Notes: generated from the sequence alone by a model not told the origin. 64,000 nucleotides of DNA from Frankiales bacterium (GCA_025966315.1 JAOPUZ010000021.1:62001-126000), one strand, 5' to 3'. Counted from the stretch's first letter, positions 8,609-17,428 are shown. Numbers and translations: made by a program.

Positions 8609-9247
8609 ATGGCGGCGACCACTGATAGCACTCGCGGCGCGCGCCTACCCCGCTCAGCACGGCGACAGCAACTGCTAGCCGCGGCGCAGGAGGTTTTCGT
8701 CAATCACGGCTACCACGCAGCGGCGATGGACGACATCGCCATCCAGGCCGGCGTCTCGAAGCCGGTCCTCTATCAACACTTCCCCGGCAAGCTCGATCTG
8801 TACCTGGCACTGCTCGACACTCACGCCGAGGACCTGATCGAGGCGGTACGCAGTGCCTTGGCCGAGACGCTGGACAACCACCAGCGCGTGCACAATGTGG
8901 TCACCGCGTATTTCGATTTCGTCGACGGCGCGGCTCGCGGTGACGAAGGTGCCTTTCGGCTGATCTTCGAGTCCGATCTGGGCAACGAACCCGCGGTGCG
9001 TGAGCGGGTGGCCAGTGTCACGCGCTCCACGATGCAGGCGGTCGCGGACACCGTCGCCGCCGACACCGGGTTGTCCCGTCCGCAGGCCGAACTCCTCGGC
9101 GTCGCGCTGACCGGCGCCGCGCAGATGGCGGCGACCTGGTGGCTGGATGCGGACCGGCCGGTCGACAAGGCCGAAGCGATCCGGCTACTGGAAACATTGC
9201 AGTGGCGAGGTATTTCGAACTTCCCACTGGCCTCGCCCGGCGCCTGA
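8609..9247 (+). CDS. TetR-family transcriptional regulator
   Basis: The 212-residue protein starts at ATG 8609, preceded by GCGAGAGG. The N-terminal helix-turn-helix reads LLAAAQEVFVNHGYHAAAM then GVSKPVLYQHFPGK, a typical TetR DNA-binding domain. The remainder is a helical ligand and dimer domain. It occupies the position of Rv3208 and is probably autoregulated and acting on the divergent hydrolase gene through the palindrome in the gap. The in-frame TTG at 8555 is a less likely start because it lies in the promoter region. The ligand is unknown. Confidence 0.93.
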   Translation: MAATTDSTRGARLPRSARRQQLLAAAQEVFVNHGYHAAAMDDIAIQAGVSKPVLYQHFPGKLDLYLALLDTHAEDLIEAVRSALAETLDNHQRVHNVVTAYFDFVDGAARGDEGAFRLIFESDLGNEPAVRERVASVTRSTMQAVADTVAADTGLSRPQAELLGVALTGAAQMAATWWLDADRPVDKAEAIRLLETLQWRGISNFPLASPGA

Positions 9248-9369
9248 CGGCTTGTTCGCTCAGAGCGCAGGTGTCTGGGTAGGGCGCGGCGGACCCGCTC
9301 GGCTAGCGTGGTCGGTACCTAGATCCGATCCGCAGCCGCGGGTTCGGCGAATACGCAGGAGGCTCTGTC

Positions 9370-9594
9370 GTGGAGGTCAAGATCGGCGTGCTGCACACGC
9401 CACGAGAGATCGTGCTCGAAAGCACGCAGACCCCCGAAGAGGTCGAACAGCTCGTCGCGACGGCGTTGAAGAGCGTTGACGGGCAGCTGTCCTTGACCGA
9501 CGAACGCGGCCGCCGGGTGATCATTCCCGCGAATCTCGTGGCCTACATCGAGATCGCGCAGGCGGACGTACGTCGAGTCGGTTTCGCCGGCTGA
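9370..9594 (+). CDS. DUF3107 small conserved protein
   Basis: This is a 74-residue protein that begins MEVKIGVLHTPREIVLES and ends with a beta-rich segment, IPANLVAYIEIAQAD. It corresponds to the actinobacterial DUF3107 family (TB9.4 / Rv3208A). The start is GTG at 9370 with a strong AGGAGG at 9357-9362, seven bases upstream. It lies downstream of the TetR gene on the same strand, with a 122-bp gap that could hold its own promoter. No molecular function is established for the family that I can state with confidence. Confidence 0.9.
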   Translation: MEVKIGVLHTPREIVLESTQTPEEVEQLVATALKSVDGQLSLTDERGRRVIIPANLVAYIEIAQADVRRVGFAG

Positions 9595-9621
9595 ATTTGC
9601 CCGGTGGGGTTCGCCGGCGCA

Positions 9622-10275
9622 TCAGTTCGACAGGCCGATCTCGGTCATCCGCTTCATGTGGCGGTCGGTGATCCGCCCGATCAGCGCCGCGACGCCGGTT
9701 AGGTCGCCCGTCCCGCGAATGATCAGTTCGGCCAACGCATCGCGTTCGGCCGCCACCTGCTGCGACTGACTGATGGCCTCGCCCACCAGTCGGCGACCCC
9801 ACAGCGAAAGTCGCGCCGCGGCGGTCGCGTCGCGACTGATCAGTTGTTGCACCTGTTCGATCGCGAAAGCCGAGCTCTCCGAATCGGCCAGCGACTCGTT
9901 CACCAGGATCCTGGTCGGCTCATCGACGAACAGGGCTACCTCGCGGTAGAAGTCCGCCGCCAGGCCATCGCCGACGAAGGTCTTGACGAGCACCTCGCCC
10001 CACGTGCTGGGTTCGGTCCGTCGATGAAAGGTGTCCACGGCGGTCACAAAAGGGGCCATCGCGACCACCGGATCGCCACCGAGTTCGCGAATGCGCTGTG
10101 CCAACGCCGCGTAGTGGTTGATCTCGAGGGCGGCGATCTCGGCCAGCGACGCTCGCAGCCCGAGGTTGGGGGCCAATCGGGCGTCCGCGGCCATCCGGTC
10201 GAAAGCGCTGAGTTCGCCGTAGGCCAGCACGCCGAGCAGGTCCAGGATTGCGTCGCGTCCCTGCGGATCCGTCAT
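9622..10275 (-). CDS. Ferritin-like fold protein (Rv3210c-type)
   Basis: The 217-residue protein is all-helical, with the pattern of a four-helix ferritin-like bundle. Helix 1 contains LAYGELSAFDRM, helix 2 EIAALEINHYAAL (ExxH type), and later helices DFYREVALFVDE and ESSAFAIEQV, giving the carboxylate and histidine ligands of a di-iron centre. The fold is related to MiaE-type hydroxylases and other ferritin-like enzymes. It starts at ATG 10275 with GGGAGAG upstream and converges on the DUF3107 gene. The neighbourhood matches the equivalent mycobacterial locus. Whether it stores iron or is an oxygenase cannot be decided from sequence. Confidence 0.85.
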   Translation of the reverse strand: MTDPQGRDAILDLLGVLAYGELSAFDRMAADARLAPNLGLRASLAEIAALEINHYAALAQRIRELGGDPVVAMAPFVTAVDTFHRRTEPSTWGEVLVKTFVGDGLAADFYREVALFVDEPTRILVNESLADSESSAFAIEQVQQLISRDATAAARLSLWGRRLVGEAISQSQQVAAERDALAELIIRGTGDLTGVAALIGRITDRHMKRMTEIGLSN

Positions 10276-10380
10276 CTACTCTCCCTCGACCGGTGACCCT
10301 GGTGTGGCGACCCGAGCCCCATCGGTGTTGCCATCGACCACGCTAGCGCCCCGGATGCCGGACTCTGTGCCATTCGCCGG

Positions 10381-10386
10381 TACAGT
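10381..10386 (+). promoter_or_regulatory. Candidate -10 element (TACAGT) for the DEAD-box helicase transcript
   Basis: TACAGT fits the actinobacterial TANNNT -10 pattern and lies 160 bp upstream of the helicase start. Transcription would start near 10393, so the mRNA would carry a leader of about 150 nt. No clear -35 box was seen. Confidence 0.4.
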
Positions 10387-10395
10387 AGGGGTCTG

Positions 10396-10431
10396 ATGGC
10401 TGGCGTCTTCTCGCCGCTCTCAACGTCCTAG
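10396..10431 (+). CDS. Possible 11-residue leader peptide upstream of the helicase gene
   Basis: ATG at 10396 opens an 11-codon frame (MAGVFSPLSTS) ending in TAG at 10429-10431. If transcription begins near 10393 this frame would be leaderless or nearly so, a common arrangement in actinobacteria. It lies upstream of a 9-bp inverted repeat and the helicase start. It could be a regulatory leader; expression is not shown by the sequence. Confidence 0.3.
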   Translation: MAGVFSPLSTS

Positions 10432-10492
10432 CGGGTGTCTGCCGCGCTGGCGGCCGATTCACCGACCGGGTCCGCACTGGTTGAGGCCGCGC

Positions 10493-10522
10493 CGCAGGTG
10501 CCCACTGAAGTCAGCACCTGCG
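10493..10522 (+). promoter_or_regulatory. Stem-loop in the helicase 5' leader
   Basis: CGCAGGTGC (10493-10501) and GCACCTGCG (10514-10522) are perfect 9-bp complements around a 12-nt loop, ending 23 nt before the helicase start codon. No U-tract follows, so a simple intrinsic terminator is unlikely. A role in message stability, attenuation or autoregulation by the helicase is inference. Confidence 0.55.
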
Positions 10523-10545
10523 CGTAGAAGTGGACTACCTAGACC

Positions 10546-12180
10546 ATGAATGAACTGAACCGCTTGGATGACGACGACACCGGTACGGCCGGCCTCGAAC
10601 TGTCTGACTCCGCCGACCTCGCCGAAGTAGCGTCACCCGCACCACTGGCCGCACATGCGCCGGTAGCGCCGGAAAGCCCATTGTTCTCCGACTTTCCCAT
10701 CAAGCCCGAAATCGTGGCCTCGCTGAAGGCCGTCGGGATCGAACGAACGTTCGCCATCCAGGAGCTAACGCTTCCGGTCGCCCTCAATGGTTCCGACTTG
10801 ATCGGCCAGGCCCGTACCGGCACCGGCAAGACCCTGGGCTTCGGCGTTCCGATGCTCAACCGGCTGGTGCTGCCGAGCGCGCCCGGCGCGGCGCCGCAGG
10901 CGCTGGTCATCGCCCCGACTCGGGAACTTGCCGTCCAGGTAGCGGGCGACCTCACCACCGCCGGCCGCGGCCTCGGCGCCAAGGTGGTCACGATCTACGG
11001 CGGTCGGGCCTACGAGCCGCAGATCGAAGCATTGCGTTCTGGTTGCGACGTCGTCGTCGGCACGCCCGGCCGGTTGCTGGACCTGATGCAGCAAGGTCAC
11101 TTGCAGTTGGGAAATGTGCGCTGCCTCGTTCTCGATGAAGCGGACGAGATGCTGGACCTCGGATTCTTGCCGGACATCGAACGGCTGATGGCCACCCTGC
11201 CCGCGGCCCGGCAGACGATGCTTTTCTCGGCGACCATGCCCGGCCCGATCGTCTCGCTGGCCCGGCAGTTCCTGAATCAGCCGCTACAGATTCGTGCTGA
11301 GAGCGAGAGTTCCATCCCGGCGACCGAACACGTAGACCAGTTCGTCTACCGGGCGCATGCGATGGACAAGATCGAAATGCTGGCCCGAATCCTGCAGGCA
11401 TCCAATCGTGGACTGACGATGATCTTCACCCGTACCAAGCGCACCGCGCAGAAGGTCGCGGACGAACTGGTCGATCGTGGGTTCGCCGCCGGCGCCGTGC
11501 ACGGCGACCTCGGTCAGGGCGCGCGGGAACAAGCGTTGCGGGCTTTCCGGTCCGGCAAGGTCGATGTGCTGGTCGCCACTGACGTGGCCGCCCGAGGGCT
11601 CGACGTTGATGACGTCACCCACGTCATCAACTACCAGTGCCCCGAAGATGCCATGACCTACGTTCACCGGATCGGCCGAACGGCGCGCGCCGGAAAGTCG
11701 GGCAGCTCGGTCACTTTCGTCGACTGGGACGATCTGCCTAAGTGGAAGCTCATTTGCGACACGCTCAATCTGCCTTTTCACGAGCCGGCCGAGACGTACT
11801 CGACGTCGCCACACCTGTACCTCGAGCTTGGAATTCCGGAAGGCGTTCGGGGCACGCTGCCGCGATCCTCGCGCACCCGGGCCGGCCTCGCCGCGGAAAC
11901 CGTCGAAGATCTCGGCGGTCCGAAGAAACGTGCACCTCGCGATGCGGGCCGCTCCGCAAGCGGTTCAGGCAGCGCGGGTGCCCCGGCCAGTTCGTCGCGT
12001 CGTCGTACGCGATCTGACGGCGAGGTCAAGCGTAGCGAGGCTCCAGCCGGCGAGGCCCCAAGCTCGAAGTCGCGCAACCGTCGTCGCAGCCGTACCCGTT
12101 CCGGCGCGCCGGTCAGCGAAGGCGGCGCTAGCTCCTCAGCCGGCGGAGCGGATACGGCGAGCGCGGCGACTAGTAACTGA
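10546..12180 (+). CDS. DEAD-box ATP-dependent RNA helicase
   Basis: The 544-residue protein has all the core motifs of the family. They are the Q-motif region (FAIQELTLPVAL), Walker A ARTGTGKT (89-96), APTREL, GGRAYEPQI, TPGRLLD, DEAD (197-200), SAT (228-230) and HRIGRTARAG. The C-terminal tail of roughly 100 residues is rich in Arg, Ser and Lys and probably binds RNA. In position and type it matches RhlE of mycobacteria (Rv3211). Such helicases unwind structured RNA in ribosome assembly, mRNA decay and cold adaptation. It starts at ATG 10546 after a long leader with a hairpin, suggesting post-transcriptional control. Confidence 0.96.
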   Translation: MNELNRLDDDDTGTAGLELSDSADLAEVASPAPLAAHAPVAPESPLFSDFPIKPEIVASLKAVGIERTFAIQELTLPVALNGSDLIGQARTGTGKTLGFGVPMLNRLVLPSAPGAAPQALVIAPTRELAVQVAGDLTTAGRGLGAKVVTIYGGRAYEPQIEALRSGCDVVVGTPGRLLDLMQQGHLQLGNVRCLVLDEADEMLDLGFLPDIERLMATLPAARQTMLFSATMPGPIVSLARQFLNQPLQIRAESESSIPATEHVDQFVYRAHAMDKIEMLARILQASNRGLTMIFTRTKRTAQKVADELVDRGFAAGAVHGDLGQGAREQALRAFRSGKVDVLVATDVAARGLDVDDVTHVINYQCPEDAMTYVHRIGRTARAGKSGSSVTFVDWDDLPKWKLICDTLNLPFHEPAETYSTSPHLYLELGIPEGVRGTLPRSSRTRAGLAAETVEDLGGPKKRAPRDAGRSASGSGSAGAPASSSRRRTRSDGEVKRSEAPAGEAPSSKSRNRRRSRTRSGAPVSEGGASSSAGGADTASAATSN

Positions 12181-12197
12181 CCTCTGCTGAGGCGACG

Positions 12198-13412
12198 ATG
12201 GTTCCGGTGATAGCGCCAGACGAACCCACGGTTCTCGCGGACTATCGGCGGCGTACCCGCCGATCGATGCGGATCTGGGGCGCGATCGTCCTGGTGCTGG
12301 TCCTGCTGGCGATCGGCGCAGTGCGTTTGGCTTATTCGCACGGCGATATCACGAAAGTGAGCAAGCAGTCCGCAGCCCCGGTCTCGGCGATACCGCCGGC
12401 GGCTTTGGCCAGCACGCTGCGCCTCGGCTGGCATACCGGCGATCGAGCGGCAAGCGGAACCCCTTACGCCGACGGCATCGTTGTCACCTGGTCGGCCCAC
12501 ACGGTGTCAGGACGGGACGCCCGCACGGGTGCGGTGCGCTGGTATTACACACGGTCGGACAGGCAGTTGTGTGGCGTCGTCCAGCAGGACGGATCCACGA
12601 TCGCGATCTACCGCCATGACGGCAACTGCGACGAGGTAACAGGCTTTGTCACCGGCACCGGCGTCGCCAAGTGGTATCGGACGCTTATCGACGACGGCGA
12701 CCTGGCGTTGTCGAGTGCATCCAACGTGGTGCTGATGGTGTCGGCAACCGGCGTGCACGCCATCGACAACGCCGGTGGTTTGGACCGTTGGGATTTTGAG
12801 TCGCCGTCGGGCTGCCTCGTCGACCGGGCGCTGATGGGATCCGCCGGTGTCCTGATCAGCTATCACTGCGGTGCCCAATATCATTTAGCCCTGCACCAAC
12901 TCACCGGTGACTCGATGCAATGGACCATCGACTCATCCGCCGAGGCCGTACCGATGACGGCCGGACAGTTCGTCAGCAGCGCAGATCCGGCTTCGGGCGC
13001 ACTGAACGTTTACACCGCGAGCAAGGACGGCAGCGCCACCGCAACGCCGCACGGCACCCTGCCGTCAACGATTCACGGCGGCTTGACGAAACTACCGAGA
13101 TCGCAGGCCGCGCTGGAGGTCGGCGACAACGATGGCGTACAGGTCATTGATGTGAACGGGAGACTCGTGGCGTTGCGCAACGACACGACGGTGGCCTGGC
13201 AGCTCGCCGTGGCGGGGCCGGTGAGCCAAGCGGACGATTCGTTGTTGGCTCCGATTGATTCCACTCGCATCGCATTGATCACCGGGACGACTGGCGCCGA
13301 GGCCGCAATCGCGCGCCTGTCACCGATGACTGCGCCCGGCGACTCCGCCTTTGCGGTCGGGTCCGGAGCACTGCTGGTCGGAAGCGACACCAGCATGTTC
13401 ATACCGGCCTGA
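12198..13412 (+). CDS. Membrane-anchored PQQ-like beta-propeller protein (Rv3212-type)
   Basis: The 404-residue protein has one N-terminal membrane segment (about 29-48, AIVLVLVLLAIGAV) after a short basic cytoplasmic part. The long extracytoplasmic domain has repeats of the kind TGAVRWYYTR, GTGVAKWYRTL and NAGGLDRWDFE, where a Gly/Trp pattern recurs as in PQQ-like beta-propellers. It is 17 bp downstream of the DEAD-box gene with GAGG before the ATG, so it is probably co-transcribed. It is syntenic with Rv3212. No catalytic residues were identified; a structural or binding role at the cell surface is likely. Confidence 0.8.
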   Translation: MVPVIAPDEPTVLADYRRRTRRSMRIWGAIVLVLVLLAIGAVRLAYSHGDITKVSKQSAAPVSAIPPAALASTLRLGWHTGDRAASGTPYADGIVVTWSAHTVSGRDARTGAVRWYYTRSDRQLCGVVQQDGSTIAIYRHDGNCDEVTGFVTGTGVAKWYRTLIDDGDLALSSASNVVLMVSATGVHAIDNAGGLDRWDFESPSGCLVDRALMGSAGVLISYHCGAQYHLALHQLTGDSMQWTIDSSAEAVPMTAGQFVSSADPASGALNVYTASKDGSATATPHGTLPSTIHGGLTKLPRSQAALEVGDNDGVQVIDVNGRLVALRNDTTVAWQLAVAGPVSQADDSLLAPIDSTRIALITGTTGAEAAIARLSPMTAPGDSAFAVGSGALLVGSDTSMFIPA

Positions 13413-13451
13413 GGCTTGGGCCCTTACTCGCGGTTGCGGTCTCCGCTGGAC

Positions 13452-14339
13452 TCAATCTTGCTCAACGTCCTGGACGTCACCGGCCAGCACCCCCAAGCCG
13501 TCCCAGCCTTCCCGTCGCGTGGAGGCTGCTTGACCTTCGGGGCACAGCTTTCGAAAGTCGCACCAGCTACACGATGGCCCAGGTGCTGGAGCGAAGACCT
13601 CATCGGGATCAGCACCACCGGCAACCGTGTCGATCGCGCCAATGATGTCGATCGCCGTCTGTTCGGCACGATTGAGCTGCCGAGCGAGCGAGGCTTCCGT
13701 GTGCTCATACGAGGCGACCGTGCCGGTGGGCAGGTGATGCAATTCCACCGTGCGGCAGCGTTGCCGCAAGGTGCGCTCCGAAGCCAGGGCGTAGAGCGCC
13801 AGGGCTATCGAACCGCGCGCGTCGTCGTCGGTGAGGACGGAGCGGCCTGTTTTGTAGTCGACCACCACGAGCTCGCCGTCACGTTCATCGATGCGATCGG
13901 CCCTACCTGAGATCGACAACGTCTCGGTCCGGGTGGCGACGGTTCGTTCGACGCCGCGGGGTTCTTCGTTCCCCGGGCGTCTGATCTGTTCGTCCTGTAA
14001 ATACCGCTCGACCCAGCCCGCGGCTTGCTCGCGCCACGCCGCCGACTGAGCTGCACTGGCGAAGCCGTCGTGTTGCCAGTGCCGTCGTACCAGCGTCGCA
14101 CCAAGCTCTGGAGTGCGCTGAGCTGCCGAATGTTGCCACCAGCGAGCAAGGGCAACATGGACGGCTGCGCCGACTGTGTTATGCGCCCAGGGCTGCCCTT
14201 TCGGAGGAGCCGGGCGCACAAGGTAGGTGAATCGGTAGCGACGTGGGCAGTCAAAAGCGGCGAGTTTAGAAGGCGTTGCCGGAAACAGCGGTCTGGGCAG
14301 TCCGGCGAATTCGAGCTGCTCGCCGGCCACACCGGTCAC
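13452..14339 (-). CDS. RecB-family PD-(D/E)XK nuclease with Fe-S cysteines
   Basis: This is a 295-residue stand-alone nuclease domain. The catalytic core is GELVVVDYKTG (D161, K163), preceded by an SISGRADRID strand. Four cysteines, C31 in FDCPRRYRF and C257, C260 and C266 near the C-terminus, fit the Cys-x(n)-Cys-x2-Cys-x5-Cys Fe-S site of AddB/Cas4-like nucleases. There is no helicase domain. It starts at GTG 14339, overlapping the stop of the upstream membrane protein gene by 4 nt (GTGA). It may act in DNA repair or processing like other RecB-like exonucleases; the partner helicase, if any, is unknown. Confidence 0.9.
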   Translation of the reverse strand: MTGVAGEQLEFAGLPRPLFPATPSKLAAFDCPRRYRFTYLVRPAPPKGQPWAHNTVGAAVHVALARWWQHSAAQRTPELGATLVRRHWQHDGFASAAQSAAWREQAAGWVERYLQDEQIRRPGNEEPRGVERTVATRTETLSISGRADRIDERDGELVVVDYKTGRSVLTDDDARGSIALALYALASERTLRQRCRTVELHHLPTGTVASYEHTEASLARQLNRAEQTAIDIIGAIDTVAGGADPDEVFAPAPGPSCSWCDFRKLCPEGQAASTRREGWDGLGVLAGDVQDVEQD

Positions 14340-15655
14340 CAGTCACCACCTCCGCCGCCACCGCCGCCACCGCCCCAGTCGCCGCCGCCTCCCCAGTCTC
14401 CGCCGCCACTACCCCAGTCGCCGCCGCCGCCGTTGCCCTGCGCCGAATCCTGTCCGGCGTCGTAACCACTGTTGAACCCGCTGTCGTAGCCGGATCCGTA
14501 CCCATATCTGCCCCATCCGCCGCCGAATCCCCAACCCCAGCCGGGCGAAAGTGCCTCCGCAATCAGTAACGTTTGCCAGAACGGCATGGAATACCAGCCA
14601 CCGGCATAACCACCACCGCCGGCGAAGTAATATGGCGCACCCGGCGTGTAGGAGGGATACCCCTGGACGTTCTGCCCGCCAACGTTGATCTGCTGCTCTT
14701 CGCTGAGCTGCGGGGCCGTCGTCTCGGCCAGCGGCGGCAGGTCAGGGCCGGGGTCGAGGCCTAGCGCTACCCGCGCGGTACGCGTTGCCTGCAGGCCCTC
14801 GAGAATCGAACGTCGCGCTCCCCCTAGTTGGGCAATCGAGGTCGCCGAGGCCATCTGCGACCCTCCGGAGTTGTAGCGCTCGGACGCGTCCGACATGGCC
14901 TGTCGCGCGGTCGCGTTATCCCCGGGCTGCAGCGAGCTCACATCGCCGGCGAGTCGGTCGTAGAAAGGCTGGATCGCCGCGCGGGCGTCGGCCAGAGCGC
15001 TCTGGTCCTTACGCTTGCGGCGCCAGACCAGCGCCCCGATGGCCGCCGCACCGAGTACACCGAGGCCGGCAATGACTCCCCAGCCGCCACCCGAACTGCC
15101 GTTGCCGGTTGACGACGAGGGGTCGGTATCCCCTGCTGATCCGCCTGAGCCGGTTCCTGAACAGCTGCGGTTCGTCGGGGCGCTGTGCGCAAGTTCGGCG
15201 AATCGTTCGATGCTCGCCGTCAGGTCCTTCGTGCTCGTGAGCTGGTCCTTGTTTTCGTCAACGGCTCGATTGATCGCGACTCCGGCGCAACCACTGCCGA
15301 GCGCACTCGACCCGGCACCGAACTTCGTACCACTGAAAACACCCACGGTGAGCTTGACACCCAAGCTGGCGCCGAGCTGCTGTCCGATTTGCTTGGCCAA
15401 GGACACCGGATCGCCGGCATCGGGACCTAACACCGCGACCTTGATGGGGTTCGGTGATTGGACAGACGAGAGCGCAGATCGAACCGCATCCTCATCGAGT
15501 TTCAGATCGCCGATATCACCAGCGGTGTAGAGCGAGTCCGAAGTCAGCTTGGCAACTGCATCGCTGACTGCGTCTGCATGGGCTGGCCCGACCGTCATAG
15601 CCGCAAAACCGGCCGCGATCACGATTGCGGCGAGCAACGAACGTACCCGCGTCAT
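14336..15655 (-). CDS. Exported, membrane-anchored TPM-like domain protein with Gly/Trp-rich tail
   Basis: From ATG 15655 (AGGAG and GAGGG upstream) the product has 439 residues. It has a signal peptide (MTRVRSLLAAIVIAAGF, cleavage near AHA-DA), then a globular extracytoplasmic domain resembling the TPM or Rv1476-like families. A membrane segment (VIAGLGVLGAAAIGALVW) is followed by RRKRKD. The cytoplasmic part has helical segments and ends in a long Gly-rich tail with repeated GGGDWG units. An upstream GTG at 15703 would place 16 residues before the signal peptide and is less likely. It is the first gene of a two-gene unit with the RecB-like nuclease. Function is not established. Confidence 0.75.
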   Translation of the reverse strand: MTRVRSLLAAIVIAAGFAAMTVGPAHADAVSDAVAKLTSDSLYTAGDIGDLKLDEDAVRSALSSVQSPNPIKVAVLGPDAGDPVSLAKQIGQQLGASLGVKLTVGVFSGTKFGAGSSALGSGCAGVAINRAVDENKDQLTSTKDLTASIERFAELAHSAPTNRSCSGTGSGGSAGDTDPSSSTGNGSSGGGWGVIAGLGVLGAAAIGALVWRRKRKDQSALADARAAIQPFYDRLAGDVSSLQPGDNATARQAMSDASERYNSGGSQMASATSIAQLGGARRSILEGLQATRTARVALGLDPGPDLPPLAETTAPQLSEEQQINVGGQNVQGYPSYTPGAPYYFAGGGGYAGGWYSMPFWQTLLIAEALSPGWGWGFGGGWGRYGYGSGYDSGFNSGYDAGQDSAQGNGGGGDWGSGGGDWGGGGDWGGGGGGGGGGDW

Positions 15656-15699
15656 GACGGCATCGCCCTCAGCTCCTCTAGGTGTATCGACACGCCTGC

Positions 15700-16572
15700 T
15701 CAACGCCGGTCGGAGTGAATGAGTTCAATGCCGCTTGCGGCGCCGATCAGCCGCCGATACATCGGCTCGGAGGTGGTCTGGGCACCCAAGCGGACCGACT
15801 TGCGATTGCCGTGGTAATCGGACGAACCGGTCTGGATGACGTCGAGTTCCGTCGCGAGTTCAGCAAGGCGTTCCCGGTCTGCCACAGTGTGGTCGAGGTG
15901 GTCGACCTCGATGCCGAGCAGTCCCATCTCGACCAGTTCTCGGATGGCGTCCTCGGTAAGTACGACCCCGCGGCTGCGCGCCCACGGATGCGCGATTACC
16001 GGCACCCCCCGTGCCTGGGTGATGAGTTTAATTGCATTCTCCACCGGCATGTCCTGCTTCTTGACGTAGTAAGGCGAGCTGTCGGCCAGCAGGTCGGCGA
16101 AGGCCTCGTCGACCGAGGACACCACACCGGACTCGAGCAACGCTTGCCCGATGTGCGGTCGGCCGACTGCGCCACCGGCGGCAATGGCCTCGACTTGAGC
16201 CCAGGTGATCGGGTGGCCCGCGGCGACCAGATTGGAAACAATCGCGGCGCCACGCCCGAGCCGGTTCTCACGCAGCTCGGCGCGAGCCGTCCGCAGCGCG
16301 CCAGCCTCGGGATCGAACAGATAGCCAAGCAAGTGGAGACCGATCCGATGACCCGCGTTGTCGACGTAGACACATGAGAACTCGGTGCCTCGTACGAGCG
16401 TGAACGGTTGTTCGAGTGATAACGCAGTCTCTGCGGCTGCCGCCCACCCCGCGGTCGTGTCGTGATCGGTGATGGCGAGCACCCGCACGCCGGCCGATGC
16501 CGCACTCAGCACAAGGTCGCGCGGCGAGTCAGAGCCGTCGCTGGCGTTGGAATGAGTGTGCAGGTCGATCAC
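15700..16572 (-). CDS. PHP-domain metal-dependent phosphoesterase
   Basis: The 290-residue protein opens with IDLHTHSNASDGS (metal ligands H5 and H7), followed by ITDHDTT (D36, H37, D38), VIAHPWARS and a late SSDYHGN. These are the four PHP motifs that bind a trinuclear metal centre. It resembles the YciV/RNase AM and nucleoside-3',5'-bisphosphate phosphatase group in length and motif spacing. That group hydrolyses pAp or short 5' RNA ends. It starts at GTG 16572 with GGTGGG upstream. The exact substrate is inferred only at family level. Confidence 0.9.
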   Translation of the reverse strand: MIDLHTHSNASDGSDSPRDLVLSAASAGVRVLAITDHDTTAGWAAAAETALSLEQPFTLVRGTEFSCVYVDNAGHRIGLHLLGYLFDPEAGALRTARAELRENRLGRGAAIVSNLVAAGHPITWAQVEAIAAGGAVGRPHIGQALLESGVVSSVDEAFADLLADSSPYYVKKQDMPVENAIKLITQARGVPVIAHPWARSRGVVLTEDAIRELVEMGLLGIEVDHLDHTVADRERLAELATELDVIQTGSSDYHGNRKSVRLGAQTTSEPMYRRLIGAASGIELIHSDRR

Positions 16573-16665
16573 AGTTGCCCACCCTAGGGCCAGTGGCCGA
16601 CAGTTTCCGTTTGGCTGAGCATTCTTGCCCGCCGCGGGGTGTACCTAATCGGTGCTCGGTGCTGG

Positions 16666-17298
16666 TTATCGGGACGTCGGGCGCAACCGTTCGCTCGCTT
16701 CGCCCATCGTCGGAGGTGTGTATTCGCGCGAGCGGACGTCGATGAGTGACAAGTTCTCCAGCACCGCGTATCCGGCGTCGGCCGGAAAACTCACCAGCCA
16801 GAGCCAAACGCCGCCGGCTTCACCCACGTAGGCGCTGCGATCCGGTGACGAATCGGGAACGGCCCACAACGATGTCGGGTGGGCGTGCGCGTGAATCTTG
16901 GCGGGCGGGGAATCTCCGTCCGCGGTCGGCGATGTCGTTTCCGGTGTCCCGGCGTAGGCGGCGCCGAGACCAACGCCGGGCTCCTCGGCGATGATCAGCC
17001 ACTCGCCCTGGCCGCCCAGCGGGGCCGGGCCGCGAAAAGCCGTCGCCGTGGCGCGTATCCGGCTCCGCGCATCGCCGGCGACGGCCAGCCCAGCCGGCTC
17101 CCAACCGAGCGGCACCGGATCGGGAAACCAGAGGGGCACCTCGGTCTGCTCGACGACGTGATCGATCACCGCCCGGTCAAGGCGGTGATAGGAATTGAGC
17201 GGCAGAACCTGCCCGTGGCTGGCGCAGCGCCATGCACTGCTGTAAGGGCCGGGGGCAACCAACTCAGACCCGCATCTCGGACACCACGACGTACCCAC
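16666..17298 (-). CDS. DUF6758-type protein with N-terminal zinc ribbon
   Basis: A longer open frame extends to 17826, but coding character starts near GTG 17298, where MGTSWCPRCGSEL begins. That gives 210 residues. The start shows a zinc-ribbon knuckle (CPRCG, then a Cys in SAWRC). A hydrophobic C-terminal half contains GGVWLWLVSFPADAGYAVLENL and an HAHAHPTS segment. It resembles the actinobacterial DUF6758 family, which is commonly next to a PHP phosphatase gene as here. The upstream extension overlaps the divergent Nudix gene and looks like antisense noise. No function is known. Confidence 0.7.
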   Translation of the reverse strand: MGTSWCPRCGSELVAPGPYSSAWRCASHGQVLPLNSYHRLDRAVIDHVVEQTEVPLWFPDPVPLGWEPAGLAVAGDARSRIRATATAFRGPAPLGGQGEWLIIAEEPGVGLGAAYAGTPETTSPTADGDSPPAKIHAHAHPTSLWAVPDSSPDRSAYVGEAGGVWLWLVSFPADAGYAVLENLSLIDVRSREYTPPTMGEASERLRPTSR

Positions 17299-17428
17299 GG
17301 GATCAAGGTGCTCCGATCCGGGCGCTTCGTCAACGACCACGCCCAACAACACCCCGGCCGCTGGGCCCGTGGATGGTAGTCGTCGTCGGCCCGCAGTAAG
17401 CAATCTGGGTCGTGGCAGACTTCTCGCT

